DNA from: CADEED01 sp964444835
Lineage (GTDB): Bacteria > Pseudomonadota > Gammaproteobacteria > Steroidobacterales > Steroidobacteraceae
Assembly: GCA_964444835.1 (NCBI GenBank)
Contig: CAYUIT010000012.1
Coordinates: 14,112 to 78,111 of the forward strand
Reading direction: 5' to 3'
DNA length: 64,000 bases
Part shown: positions 9,731-18,738 of the stretch, piece by piece
How positions within the stretch are numbered: position 1 is the first letter of the stretch
How the letters are laid out: each line of letters starts with the position of its first letter
Notes under the pieces: model-generated
The model's database searches: none
Told to the model about the DNA's origin: nothing
Seen by the model: the letters and a program-made list of their open reading frames with translations, nothing else
Program-made: the position numbers and the translations under genes

Positions 9731-11047
9731 ATGAAGATCAGCATTTTCGGCTTGGGATACGTCGGCGCCGTCTCGATGGCCTGCTTGGCGCGTGATGGCC
9801 ATCAGTTAGTCGGCGTCGATGTCGATCCTAACAAGCTGGAGCTCATTCGTTCGGGCCGCTCGCCTATCGTCGAAGAGGGCATTCAGGATCTCACCAAACA
9901 AGTGGTGAGTGATGGGCGCGTCACGGTCACGAACGACGCGCAGCAAGCAATCCTAGCGACTGAGCTGTCGTTCGTCTGCGTCGGCACGCCCTCGAGCCCG
10001 AATGGCAGCCAAGATCTCGGGGCGATCAAACGGCTCGCCGAACAAATCGGCGCTGCGCTGAAGTCGAAGCGCGAGCATCACGTCGTGGTGATTCGCTCGA
10101 CGGTCCGACCGGGCACGGTCGAGGACCTCATCCAGCCGATCATCGAATCGCACTCCGGCAAGAAGGCGGGTGTCGATTTCAGCATGTGCTTTCAGCCCGA
10201 GTTCCTGCGCGAAGGCACTTCCATCAAAGACTACGATCGTCCGCCATTCACCATCGTCGGCGTGAACGACGAGCGTGCTACGGCGGCGCTGCGCGCCCTG
10301 TTCGGCCACTTGCCGTGCGAGTTCATCACCACGTCGATTCGCTCGGCGGAAATGATGAAGTACGCCTGCAATGCATTCCACGCAGTCAAGGTCGCGTTCG
10401 CCAATGAAATCGGCCGCATCTCTCAAGGTGTTGGCGTCGATCCGCACGAGGTCATGCGTCTCGTCTGTCTCGACAAGCAACTCAATATCTCACCGGCCTA
10501 TTTGAAGCCGGGATTCGCATTCGGCGGCTCGTGTCTGCCGAAGGACTTGAAGGCGCTGCTCTACATGGCCAAGACGGAAGACGTCAACTTGCCGATGTTA
10601 GGCGCCGTGCTGCCGTCAAACCGCGTACACATCGATCACGCGATCGATTACGTGCTGGCACAAGGCAAGCGTCGCGTAGCCATGGCTGGCTTGTCATTCA
10701 AGGCGGGTACCGACGACTTGCGCGAAAGCCCGCTCGTGACGCTCGCCGAGCGACTCATCGGCAAGGGCTTGCAACTGAAGATCTACGACCCCGAAGTCAA
10801 TCTCTCGCGTTTGATGGGTGCTAACAAGCGCTACATCGAAGAGTCGATTCCTCACATCGCTCAAGTGATGACGGATGACATCGCCGGCGCAGTCCGCGAA
10901 TCGGACATCGTCATCGCAGGCTTGCGCACGCCCGAGGTGTTGTCTGCGCTCGACAAGGAGCTCAAGGCTGAACACAAGGTGCTCGATCTCGTGATGCTGC
11001 CGAATCGCGCGACTCTGCGTGGTCACTATCGAGGCATGTGCTGGTAG
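9731..11047 (+). CDS. algD: GDP-mannose 6-dehydrogenase (AlgD-like)
   Basis: A 438-residue UDP/GDP-sugar dehydrogenase that oxidises C6 of a nucleotide sugar with two NAD+. The N-terminus MKISIFGLGYVGAVSMACLA carries the Rossmann GxGxxG loop. The catalytic loop AFGGSCLPKDLKAL places the active cysteine at residue 268, the same position as Cys268 of Pseudomonas AlgD. The IVEEGIQDL and SPLVTLAERLIGKG segments also resemble AlgD more than UDP-glucose dehydrogenases, so GDP-mannuronate is the likely product. I chose the ATG at 9731, which has a good ribosome-binding site (GGAAGGA); an in-frame ATG at 9701 would overlap the previous gene. Confidence 0.88.
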   Translation: MKISIFGLGYVGAVSMACLARDGHQLVGVDVDPNKLELIRSGRSPIVEEGIQDLTKQVVSDGRVTVTNDAQQAILATELSFVCVGTPSSPNGSQDLGAIKRLAEQIGAALKSKREHHVVVIRSTVRPGTVEDLIQPIIESHSGKKAGVDFSMCFQPEFLREGTSIKDYDRPPFTIVGVNDERATAALRALFGHLPCEFITTSIRSAEMMKYACNAFHAVKVAFANEIGRISQGVGVDPHEVMRLVCLDKQLNISPAYLKPGFAFGGSCLPKDLKALLYMAKTEDVNLPMLGAVLPSNRVHIDHAIDYVLAQGKRRVAMAGLSFKAGTDDLRESPLVTLAERLIGKGLQLKIYDPEVNLSRLMGANKRYIEESIPHIAQVMTDDIAGAVRESDIVIAGLRTPEVLSALDKELKAEHKVLDLVMLPNRATLRGHYRGMCW

Positions 11048-11056
11048 CGAGCGCTC

Positions 11057-12274
11057 GTGACGACCAAGCCGCAGCTACTGTTCGTTTCGACGCGGTTTCT
11101 GTTCCCCGTCGATTCCGGTGGCAAGATTCGCACCACCCAGGTGTTGCGCGGCCTGTTAGGCGGCGCGTTCGACATCACACTTGCAAGCCCCGCACCGGCG
11201 GGTGCTCAGCAACGGTTCGCCGCCGAGCTCGCCAGCGTTTGCAATCGATTCGTTTCCTGGCCCGAGCAACCTCGTGGCCTCGCATTCGACCTGCAACGCG
11301 CGGCCTTGTTAGCGAGTGATTTGCCGGTTCCCGTCGCGACGGATCGCTCGGCCGCAGGGTTGGCCACCGTCAGCAAACTGTTGAGCGAGCGGCCGAACCT
11401 CGTTGTCATCGATTTTCCGCATGCGGCTGTGCTGGCGCCGAATGCATTCGAAGTGCCCAGCGTCATGTTCACCCACAATGTCGAGGCCGAGATCTTCGCG
11501 CGGCACGCGAAAGTTGCGACGTCGTTCTGGCGCAAGTGGGTTTGGCGCAATCAGCATCGTAAGATGGTCGAGTTCGAGCGCAACACCCTGCGGCGCTTCG
11601 ATGCGGTCATCGCTGTCGCTGAGCGCGATGCGCAAGCGTTTCGCCGTGACTGGGCCATCCCCAATGTCTCGGTGATCAGCACGGGTGTCGATCTTGATTT
11701 CTTTGCCTATCAAGGCCCAGGGCCGAGCGAGACCTGCGTGTTCATCGGCTCGATGGACTGGCTTGCCAACATCGACGGCATCGAGTTTTTCATGGACGCG
11801 GTGTGGCCGCGTATTGTCAGTCAGCGCCCTAACGCCAAGATGTTAGTGGTCGGTCGCTCGCCCCCGCCCGCACTGGTCGATCGCGCTCGCGGGCTCAACT
11901 GGCAGTTCACGGGTTTTGTCGATGACGTGCGCCCGTACGTCAAAGACTGCGCCGTGAGCGTGATTCCGCTGCGTATTGGTGGCGGAACGCGTTTGAAAGT
12001 CTACGAGGCGATGGCCATGGGCTGCCCGGTCGTCTCCACGGCTATTGGCGTCGAAGGCCTACCGGTTGAAGACGGCGTGCACTATCGTCGAGCCGATGAC
12101 GCTGCGGACACCGCAGCACGGGTGATCGAGTTGTTCGATGATCGCGCGGCCGCCGAGCGCCAAGCACGCGCAGCGCGCGCGTACGTCGAGGAGAATTTCT
12201 CGTTCCGCAGCGTGGCGCGCGAGTTCGAGTCCATCTGCCTCAATGCGATGCGTGGACGAGCGGCGCGCCCATGA
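11057..12274 (+). CDS. GT4 glycosyltransferase, stp1-like
   Basis: A 405-residue GT-B glycosyltransferase starting at GTG 11057, 9 bp after the dehydrogenase. The N-terminal FVSTRFLFPVDSGGKIRTT and the C-terminal FIGSMDWLANIDGIEFF, RIGGGTRLKVYEAMAMG and PVVST motifs resemble the TIGR03087 transferases, as does the gene at 4234, so the two are paralogues. It ends in an ATGA overlap with the polysaccharide deacetylase. No transmembrane segment is evident. Confidence 0.87.
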   Translation: MTTKPQLLFVSTRFLFPVDSGGKIRTTQVLRGLLGGAFDITLASPAPAGAQQRFAAELASVCNRFVSWPEQPRGLAFDLQRAALLASDLPVPVATDRSAAGLATVSKLLSERPNLVVIDFPHAAVLAPNAFEVPSVMFTHNVEAEIFARHAKVATSFWRKWVWRNQHRKMVEFERNTLRRFDAVIAVAERDAQAFRRDWAIPNVSVISTGVDLDFFAYQGPGPSETCVFIGSMDWLANIDGIEFFMDAVWPRIVSQRPNAKMLVVGRSPPPALVDRARGLNWQFTGFVDDVRPYVKDCAVSVIPLRIGGGTRLKVYEAMAMGCPVVSTAIGVEGLPVEDGVHYRRADDAADTAARVIELFDDRAAAERQARAARAYVEENFSFRSVAREFESICLNAMRGRAARP

Positions 12275-13242
12275 CTGCGTTCGTACCCGATTTCATCTGG
12301 CGCAGCGCCGCAGACCTGCGTTCGCGCGGCAAGCTCCTGATCCTGACGTACCATCGCATCCTTCCGCAGAAAGATGCGTTGTTAGCAGACGATGTCGACG
12401 CCAGCGAGTTCGCCTGGCAGATGGAACTCCTGCAGCGGTACTTTCGTGTGCGACCGTTGCCGGAAGCGGTCGCCGCGCTACACGCGGGCTCGCTCGAGCC
12501 GCGCACCGTCTGCGTGACGCTCGACGATGGCTACGCTGACAACCACGATCTCGCATTGCCCGTGTTGCAGCGCCTCGGCCTCACGGCATCGTTCTTTGTC
12601 GCAACGGCTTTCTTGAACGGTGGCCGTATGTGGAACGATACGGTCATCGAAGCGCTTCGTCTCACGCAAGCCAAGCGTGTCGACCTCACCGAGCTCGATC
12701 TCGGCATTATCTCGACCGAGAGCATCAGCGCGCGCAAACACGCCATTGAACACTGCATCTCGGGCTTGAAGTACCTGCCGCCACAAGAGCGCGAACGCCG
12801 TTGCGAACGACTCGCAGCACTGTGCGAAGTCAGCCTGCCGCGCAATTTGATGATGACCGACGCCATGGTCACGGCGCTGGCTCGCGCCGGGATGGATGTC
12901 GGCGGTCACACGCACAATCACCCGATCCTCGCGACGGTCGATGCAGCCGAGGCGGCCGAGGAGATTCGTGCTGGCGTCGACTACCTAACAAGATTGACCG
13001 GCAAGCGAATCGTGTCGTTCGCTTATCCGAACGGCAGACCGACGCAAGACTACACGCAGCGCGATGCGAATCTGGTGCGCGATGCAGGGCTCGCGCTGGC
13101 CGTGACGACGGCGCGCGGTGTCAACGACCGCGCAAGCGACCGCTATCAGTTAGCGCGGCTTGCTCCCTGGGACCGCAGTCCCAGCCGCTTTCTGCTGCGT
13201 ATTCTGCAAGCCTACGGCTGGCGCGGTCACACGGCCGGTTGA
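12271..13242 (+). CDS. Polysaccharide deacetylase, XrtA-associated
   Basis: A 323-residue NodB-type carbohydrate esterase. Motif 1 is VTLDDGYADN with Asp85-Asp86, motif 2 is the metal-binding GGHTHNHPIL, and the conserved SFAYPNG follows. These enzymes remove N- or O-acetyl groups from polymer or lipid-linked sugars. No signal peptide is obvious, as in many XrtA-cluster members, so cytosolic or non-classical localisation is possible. Its stop codon lies 93 bp inside the convergent TPR-protein gene on the opposite strand. Confidence 0.87.
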   Translation: MTAFVPDFIWRSAADLRSRGKLLILTYHRILPQKDALLADDVDASEFAWQMELLQRYFRVRPLPEAVAALHAGSLEPRTVCVTLDDGYADNHDLALPVLQRLGLTASFFVATAFLNGGRMWNDTVIEALRLTQAKRVDLTELDLGIISTESISARKHAIEHCISGLKYLPPQERERRCERLAALCEVSLPRNLMMTDAMVTALARAGMDVGGHTHNHPILATVDAAEAAEEIRAGVDYLTRLTGKRIVSFAYPNGRPTQDYTQRDANLVRDAGLALAVTTARGVNDRASDRYQLARLAPWDRSPSRFLLRILQAYGWRGHTAG

Positions 13243-13872
13243 CGACGCTTGAGCGCCGCTCTTGCGACGCTGCAGTTTGTTCTTCAGCCCCGGTAACGGA
13301 TAGCCCAGCGCGTACGCGCGATCGGCATGTTGCTGCGCACGCTCGACATCGTTCATCTCGAGATACAGCAAGCCCAAGCTGTAATGCGTATCCGCGTTGT
13401 TATCGTCGAGGCTCAGTGCTTTCTGATACACCTCGAGCGCGCGCGGAAACTCTTTCTTGCGATACAGGTAGTTACCCCAGATCACGTACAACACAGGATC
13501 GTTCGGCGTGAACGTGGTCGCCCGCTCAAAGTAGCATTCCGCCGGAAAATGCTCGCCGCCAGGCTTGAACCCATTCTTGAGCTGCCAGTTCGCCATGCTG
13601 TTGAGTGCGCGGTAGTGATTGACGAACCGCATCAGCGTGTAGTGAATGTCGCCAGGCAGCGGCGATGTCATGCCGCCCTCGAGGTTTTCCACCTTGGGCG
13701 TGAAATGAAACGGTTCGACGATCCGCAATAGTTTGCGATCCTCGGGGCTGCGGTAATCGAGCGGTCGCGCCCAGCTATTCTGGTCGAGACTGCCGCCGCA
13801 CAATGCGTGCGCAGACTGCGCTACGAGCACCATGACCGCGCAGAGCCCCAGACGCGAAACGGATTTGATCAT
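13150..13872 (-). CDS. Exported TPR-repeat protein
   Basis: A 240-residue protein with a clear signal peptide (hydrophobic core CAVMVLVAQSAHA, cut before LCGG). Residues ~115-200 contain tetratricopeptide-like helices (DPVLYVIWGNYLYRKKEFPR, ALEVYQKALSLDDNNADTHY). The last ~40 residues are Lys/Ser/Gly-rich and encoded opposite the end of the deacetylase gene. It lies 18 bp downstream of the third amidotransferase on the same strand, so they are probably co-transcribed. TPR proteins in EPS systems often scaffold polymerisation or export complexes, as AlgK does; a similar periplasmic role is plausible but inferred only from location. Confidence 0.75.
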   Translation of the reverse strand: MIKSVSRLGLCAVMVLVAQSAHALCGGSLDQNSWARPLDYRSPEDRKLLRIVEPFHFTPKVENLEGGMTSPLPGDIHYTLMRFVNHYRALNSMANWQLKNGFKPGGEHFPAECYFERATTFTPNDPVLYVIWGNYLYRKKEFPRALEVYQKALSLDDNNADTHYSLGLLYLEMNDVERAQQHADRAYALGYPLPGLKNKLQRRKSGAQASSTGRVTAPAVGLQNTQQKAAGTAVPGSKPR

Positions 13873-13890
13873 GTGTCTATCTCCTAACGA

Positions 13891-15756
13891 TTACTGCGCG
13901 CTTGCAGCGCGCACTTGACCGTGGGCCGATGCGATTCGCGCATCGCGATGAGCCAACCATTGTTCGAGCATCATGAGCACCCAAATGAACTCGCCGTAGT
14001 AGTGCGCGTGCTCGTCGCGATGGCGGCGCTGCAATTCGTCGATGTAGTCGGCGCGCACCAGCCCTCGACGCCGCAAGGTCGATAAGCTGTCACCCGCGAG
14101 TTGACGTAGCGTCGGATGCGTCGCCATCCACACACCGAACGGCAACCCAAAGCCATGCTTGGGCTTGTGAATCACTTCGTCGGGCAGGAAACCTGTGAGT
14201 GCACGCTTCACAAACCAGCGGAGCTGCTGGCCGCGGACTTTCCAATTCGCCGGGAGCGCCATCGACAAATCGAGCACGCGATCATCCAACCAGGGATAAC
14301 GCACTTCGACGCCCGCGAGTTCGCACATGCCGCCGACTTTGCGTAAATCGTTGTCCGCCAGCGTGAACTTCCAGTCGAGGAACAGCATCTTGTTGATGGC
14401 GTCCGTGTCGCCCGCTCCGGCGTACGTGCTCCGCAGTTGCGCGAGCGGGCGCGTGAGATCGACGCGCGCCAGCATCTCCGGATGCAGTATTTCCGCGGGA
14501 TCCGTCCGACTGAAATAGTTGTAGCTTTGTAGACGATCGGGCAGCGGCACCATCGCTTGCTGCACGTAACTGCGCGCCTTACGCAACGGCCACGGCCCAC
14601 GCTCGACATCGCCGTTGGCAAACGCTGCCCGTGCAAGCGAACGCGCAAACGCAGGCGCTCGCTGGTACCACTCGAACACGTTCATCTTGGCATAGCGGCT
14701 ATTGCCACCAAACAACTCGTCGCCGCCGTCGCCGGCCAACATGCGCTTGATGCCGCGCTCGCGCGCGAGCCGCGCGCAGAAATACACGGGTACGGCCGAC
14801 GAGTTACCGAACGGCTCGTCGTACTGCGCGGCGATCAGCGGAATGCCGGCTGCGACGTCCTCCGGTGTGAGGTAGTACTCCTCCGCCTGCAGCTTGAATT
14901 GCTTCGCCGTGGTTCGGGCGTAATGAACTTCGTCGTAGCCCTCAGCCGCAAATCCGATCGTGAACGTTCGCGCCGGCTGTGATGAGCTGGTCGCTAACAA
15001 GCCGGCGACTGTCGAGCTATCGATGCCGCCGCTCAAGAATGCACCGCAATGCTCCGCCGCTGCGTGCTCGCGCACCGCTTGCTCGAGCCGCGCGCGCAAC
15101 TCCGTCGCGTACTCATTCTCGGAGCGTGCGGCTCGATCGGCAAAACGCGCGCGAAAATGGTGCTGCAGCTGCGCCCGCCCATTTTCGTACACGATCGACT
15201 GACCAGGCTCCAGCTTGCGAACGCCTTGCAGAATCGTCTGCGGACTCGGCACGGCATGGAAGTACAGGTAGTCGTAGATCGATTGGAAATCGAGCGAATC
15301 GTCTACGTCTGGATGCGCTGCAACTGCATCGACAGACCGACCGAATACGATTCCCGAGGCACCCGCGGCGTAACAAAACGTCTCAATGCCGAGTGGGTCG
15401 ATCGCCGCGAACATCCGACGCTGCTTGGCATCGACGACGACACACGCGAACGCCCCGCCTAACTGTTCCACCAGTCCGTGACCGAAGCGCTCGAACGCCA
15501 CTAACAAGGCCTGCGCGGGACCGCGTTCGGCTGCGATCCGGGCGCACTCAGCGTCGCGCCACCGTGGCGCACCGGTGATGACGACGCCGAGATGCCCTTC
15601 GCGAGCCGACGCGCCATGGGGCGCGGGCGCCGCGAGACCGGCAACCGCAGTGTCCATCACCGCGCGAGAGCCCGGCTTCGTCGCAGACATACGTGCGTGC
15701 AGGTCGGCAGTCGACCTGCCTGCGTCCGCGTGAAGCCAGCCGTAGAAATGGGTCAT
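13891..15756 (-). CDS. Asparagine synthetase-related protein lacking the N-terminal Cys nucleophile
   Basis: A 621-residue homologue of the two amidotransferases encoded on the other strand. The N-terminal glutaminase-like domain begins MTHFYGW instead of MCGI, so the catalytic cysteine is absent and the domain is shortened and divergent. The synthetase domain is intact: SGGIDS at 242-247, GDGGDELFGG, and LDDRVLDLS. It may use free ammonia, form an amide from another amine as beta-lactam synthetases do, or only adenylate its substrate. It is the first gene of a minus-strand pair with the TPR protein. An upstream hairpin at 15811-15836 lies in its leader. Confidence 0.85.
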   Translation of the reverse strand: MTHFYGWLHADAGRSTADLHARMSATKPGSRAVMDTAVAGLAAPAPHGASAREGHLGVVITGAPRWRDAECARIAAERGPAQALLVAFERFGHGLVEQLGGAFACVVVDAKQRRMFAAIDPLGIETFCYAAGASGIVFGRSVDAVAAHPDVDDSLDFQSIYDYLYFHAVPSPQTILQGVRKLEPGQSIVYENGRAQLQHHFRARFADRAARSENEYATELRARLEQAVREHAAAEHCGAFLSGGIDSSTVAGLLATSSSQPARTFTIGFAAEGYDEVHYARTTAKQFKLQAEEYYLTPEDVAAGIPLIAAQYDEPFGNSSAVPVYFCARLARERGIKRMLAGDGGDELFGGNSRYAKMNVFEWYQRAPAFARSLARAAFANGDVERGPWPLRKARSYVQQAMVPLPDRLQSYNYFSRTDPAEILHPEMLARVDLTRPLAQLRSTYAGAGDTDAINKMLFLDWKFTLADNDLRKVGGMCELAGVEVRYPWLDDRVLDLSMALPANWKVRGQQLRWFVKRALTGFLPDEVIHKPKHGFGLPFGVWMATHPTLRQLAGDSLSTLRRRGLVRADYIDELQRRHRDEHAHYYGEFIWVLMMLEQWLAHRDARIASAHGQVRAASAQ

Positions 15757-15810
15757 GAATGGGTTCCCAACGGGACAAGCATCATTATCGTCTTCTTTGC
15801 ACTGGCATCT

Positions 15811-15836
15811 GGGTCCCCCGCAATTGTAGGGGGCCC
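15811..15836. other. GC-rich inverted repeat in the leader of the third amidotransferase gene
   Basis: GGGTCCCCC (15811-15819) can pair with GGGGGCCC (15829-15836) across a 9-base loop, leaving one bulged T. It lies between the GNAT-like gene and the amidotransferase gene on the minus strand, about 55 bp before the latter's start. No T-run follows on either strand, so it is not a classical intrinsic terminator. It could be a processing or attenuating hairpin, or have no function. Confidence 0.35.
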
Positions 15837-15911
15837 GCTTGGCGGCACGCCGTGACCCTGCACTCCATTGCCGAAGGCCTACAAAAAAACCTCGCCAAAC
15901 AAGCGCTTATG

Positions 15912-16607
15912 TCAAGTCTCCAGGCGCATCACCGGTCGCCCGGCCGGCCGTATGGATAACCCCAAACGCCGCCCGTTGCCATCCCGCATTAATGCGATCT
16001 CCAGCCCCCAGAGCTTGAGAAACGACGCCTGGGCGATCACCCGGGCGCCGAGCCGCGCATGGGCCGCCAGCGACTCCGGTTTGAATGCCGAAATGCGGCT
16101 CAGAGTTTGTTGAACGCCGAGCGTTTGCATGAGCTTGGCCGTTTCCGTCCAAAGCTTCGGAAACACGAGCGTGCCGCGAAAAGGCTCGGCAATGAATACG
16201 TCAAAATCCCAGGCGCGCTGCCCGAGTGGCAACGGCTCAAAACGACACCGCACCTCGTCCTCTTCGTACGGACCCACCACAAACCAAATACAGCCTGCAA
16301 AACGCCCGTCTTTGCTCGCGGCTAGGCAACGGGCGCCCTGGGCATAGCGGTCGCGGATCACCGCGGCGGGACGTCCAAGAGCCTCCAGGAGCGGATCGCC
16401 CGCAAACACCTCTGTTACTGCGATTGAGTCACCCCGGCGACCGGGTAATAATCCGGCCGCCACCGGTTGAGCCACGACATAGTATTTCAACAGGCGGCAA
16501 CGCCCGCCCGTGGGCCGCGAGAGAAGTTGGTCGGCCAGGTAGATCCAACGATCCACTGACGCCGCTGGAGGCGTGGACGGCGCCGGAGCAGCCGGGTTTT
16601 GGCGCAT
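15912..16607 (-). CDS. GNAT-like acyltransferase of the exosortase A locus
   Basis: A 231-residue protein whose body (CIWFVVGPYEEDEVRCRFEP, DFDVFIAEPFRGTLVFPKLW) resembles the GNAT-type proteins that accompany an acyl carrier protein and hydrolases 1/2 in XrtA loci. It could transfer an acyl group carried by the divergently encoded ACP, which is an inference from context. The start is uncertain. I prefer ATG 16607, because upstream the frame is low-complexity and runs into the divergent ACP gene. No good Shine-Dalgarno sequence is visible at either candidate. Confidence 0.65.
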   Translation of the reverse strand: MRQNPAAPAPSTPPAASVDRWIYLADQLLSRPTGGRCRLLKYYVVAQPVAAGLLPGRRGDSIAVTEVFAGDPLLEALGRPAAVIRDRYAQGARCLAASKDGRFAGCIWFVVGPYEEDEVRCRFEPLPLGQRAWDFDVFIAEPFRGTLVFPKLWTETAKLMQTLGVQQTLSRISAFKPESLAAHARLGARVIAQASFLKLWGLEIALMRDGNGRRLGLSIRPAGRPVMRLET

Positions 16608-16750
16608 TCGGTTTGGTGTAGCGGGAGCGGCTGCGGACGCTAACACGCGGTCTGCAGACGCGCAAACCAGAGCCTGCGGCATTGGGATGCATTTCGCAGC
16701 CATGCGCGCCGCCGCATGCCAACATTCGTCGTTAGCTGGAGAAGTGGAAC

Positions 16751-17005
16751 GTGTCGACGCTTGAACAAGTGAAGTTGCAACTCGGACAGACATTGCAACT
16801 CGGAGCCAAAGCTGAACGCTTTACGGCAGCAACGCCGTTGCTCGGCAGCCTGCCGGAACTCGATTCCATGGCAGTCGTTAGCGTCATCACGGCCTTGGAA
16901 GAACACTTCGGCATCGTCGTCGCGGACGACGAGATCAACGCTGAAGCCTTTGAAACTGTCGGCACTCTCGCTGCATTCGTCGATAGCAAGCTCGCGCAGT
17001 CTTGA
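16751..17005 (+). CDS. Acyl carrier protein of the XrtA-associated acyl module
   Basis: An 84-residue acyl carrier protein starting at GTG 16751, preceded by a GGAG ribosome-binding site. The phosphopantetheine attachment site is Ser39 in LPELDSMAVV, followed by the acidic helix II region (ALEEHFGI) and the usual C-terminal DDEINAEAFETVG. Such stand-alone ACPs occur with exosortase A-associated acyl-CoA ligases, decarboxylases and hydrolases, probably for acyl decoration of the EPS or of a linked small molecule. The hydrolase 2 gene starts 1 bp after its stop. Confidence 0.9.
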   Translation: MSTLEQVKLQLGQTLQLGAKAERFTAATPLLGSLPELDSMAVVSVITALEEHFGIVVADDEINAEAFETVGTLAAFVDSKLAQS

Positions 17006-17006
17006 A

Positions 17007-17855
17007 ATGTCTCACCGGCTCGCGCCCCGATTCATCGCTGGCGCCGCGGGCCGCTTGCACTTGACCGAGTGGGTTCCTACGAACCCATTGCCGTCGCAAC
17101 CGATTGTGTTGCTCGTTCCTGCGTTCGCTGAGGAAATGAATCGCTCGCGGCGCATGTTTGCCGAACAAGCCCGCTCGTTAGCTGCTCGAGGTATCGGCGC
17201 CGCCACCTTCGACGCGTTCGGCACAGGCGACAGCGAGGGCGAGTTTGCCCAGGCGAGTTGGGACGGCTGGCTCGACGACTTACAAGCGGTGGTTGATCAC
17301 CTACGTGCGCCCGCAGCGACGCGGCCGCTCGGGATGATTGCGCTGCGTAGTGGCGCCCTACTCGCGCTCGATACGTTTGCACGTCGGCCGGGCCAGTTTG
17401 CCCAGGCGGTCTTGTGGGCGCCGATTCTCGAAGGCCGCTCAATCGTGCGCCAGCTCGTGCGCTTGCACGCCGCCATGTTCATGAACGCGGAGCGCATGGA
17501 TTCCGATAAGCGCCCGCTGGAGGAGCGGCTCGCGGCGGGCGAGTCACTCGAAATCTCCGGTTACATGATTACCGGCTCGTTGGTGGCAGCGCTCAAAGCA
17601 CGCGAGCTGCGGTTGTTAGCAAGCGCGCAGCCGCCGCCGATCGATTGGTTCGATATCGTAGCGGCCGCTTCACTGCCGCCGCCGCCCGCGAGCGCGCGGC
17701 TCGTCGAAAAGCTACAGGCCAGTGGTGTGCAGATCACGCTACGCGCGTTACACGATCAACCGTTCTGGTCACTGCCCGAGATCACGGTCGCGCCGAGCCT
17801 CATCGCTCATACGACCGAGGCGATTGTTAGTAGGCTTGGCCAGCATGAGCACTGA
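17007..17855 (+). CDS. Exosortase A system-associated hydrolase 2
   Basis: A 282-residue alpha/beta-hydrolase-fold protein of the type annotated as hydrolase ortholog 2 of exosortase 1 systems (TIGR03101). Conserved blocks include VLLVPAFAEEMNRSRRMF, DAFGTGDSEGEF and the later SGALLALDTFARR at the nucleophile-elbow position, where a canonical GxSxG is not obvious. It starts at ATG 17007, one base after the ACP stop, and overlaps hydrolase 1 by 11 bp. Its reaction is unknown; a thioesterase or acyltransferase role towards the neighbouring ACP is the obvious hypothesis. Confidence 0.85.
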   Translation: MSHRLAPRFIAGAAGRLHLTEWVPTNPLPSQPIVLLVPAFAEEMNRSRRMFAEQARSLAARGIGAATFDAFGTGDSEGEFAQASWDGWLDDLQAVVDHLRAPAATRPLGMIALRSGALLALDTFARRPGQFAQAVLWAPILEGRSIVRQLVRLHAAMFMNAERMDSDKRPLEERLAAGESLEISGYMITGSLVAALKARELRLLASAQPPPIDWFDIVAAASLPPPPASARLVEKLQASGVQITLRALHDQPFWSLPEITVAPSLIAHTTEAIVSRLGQHEH

Positions 17856-18738
17856 GCGCGCAGTCGTCATTGAGTGCTCCGGCGAGCAACTTGCCGGCGT
17901 TTTGCATGTGCCCGAGCGCTTGGCAACGGATCGCGGCGTGTTGTTAGTAGTGGGCGGCCCGCAGTATCGCGTTGGCAGCCATCGCCAGTTCGTGCTGTTA
18001 GCACGCGCTCTGGCGGCGGATGGCATTGCCACTTTGCGCTTCGATCATCGCGGTATCGGCGACTCCGACGGCGCGAGTCGGGCGTTTTCCGATCTCGACG
18101 CCGATATTCGCAGCGCGGTAGACCACCTGCTAGCGAGCGTTCCGCAACTGCGCTCGGTCGCTATTTGGGGGCTATGCGACGCGGCTTCCGCCGCGCTGCT
18201 ATATGCGCAACACGACCCGCGCGTCTCGCGGCTCGTCTTGCTCAATCCGTGGGTGCGCGACCCCGGCGCTCAAGCACGCGCTTTTTTGCGCACCTATTAC
18301 TTGCGTCGTGTCGTATCCGCCGAGTTTTGGCGCTCGCTGTTTTCTGGAAAAGTGTCCGTGTTCGGATCGCTGCGCGAGTTGGCTGGCTTTGCGCGCCGCG
18401 CTGTCGCTGCGCCGGACCCACAATCGCCGCAATCTCCGCCGCAAGCAGTACCGCAGGTCGAAGCGCCTTCGCCAGTGGTGCCACCGGACCCGCAGTTCGT
18501 GCAGCGTATGCGCACCGGGCTCGAACGATTTCGCGGCCCGGTGTTGCTCGTCATGAGCGGCGATGACTTGACGGCGCAGGAGTTTCGCGAACTCGTGCGG
18601 GCATCGCGCGATTGGCGTCGGCTACTCGCCGAGCCGCGCATTACGCAGCGCGAATTCCCCGAGGCGAATCACACCTTCAGTCGCGCTGCGTGGCGTGACC
18701 AAGTGGCGCGCTGGACGAGCGAGTGGTTACGCGCATGA
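17845..18738 (+). CDS. Exosortase A system-associated hydrolase 1
   Basis: A 297-residue alpha/beta-hydrolase of the exosortase-linked hydrolase 1 type (TIGR03100). It shows VVGGPQYRVGSHRQF near the N-terminus, LRFDHRGIGDSDG, and a nucleophile elbow IWGLCDAAS in which Cys111 replaces serine, a known feature of this family. The C-terminal EANHTFSR supplies the catalytic His. The start is ATG 17845, inside the end of hydrolase 2. With the ACP and hydrolase 2 it forms a tight three-gene acyl module; the acyl substrate is not known. Confidence 0.87.
   Translation: MSTERAVVIECSGEQLAGVLHVPERLATDRGVLLVVGGPQYRVGSHRQFVLLARALAADGIATLRFDHRGIGDSDGASRAFSDLDADIRSAVDHLLASVPQLRSVAIWGLCDAASAALLYAQHDPRVSRLVLLNPWVRDPGAQARAFLRTYYLRRVVSAEFWRSLFSGKVSVFGSLRELAGFARRAVAAPDPQSPQSPPQAVPQVEAPSPVVPPDPQFVQRMRTGLERFRGPVLLVMSGDDLTAQEFRELVRASRDWRRLLAEPRITQREFPEANHTFSRAAWRDQVARWTSEWLRA

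Noticed and set aside
12801..13511. A + strand frame of 236 codons spanning the deacetylase/TPR junction
   Set aside because: Arg/Ser-rich out-of-frame translation of the deacetylase gene and then antisense to the TPR gene.
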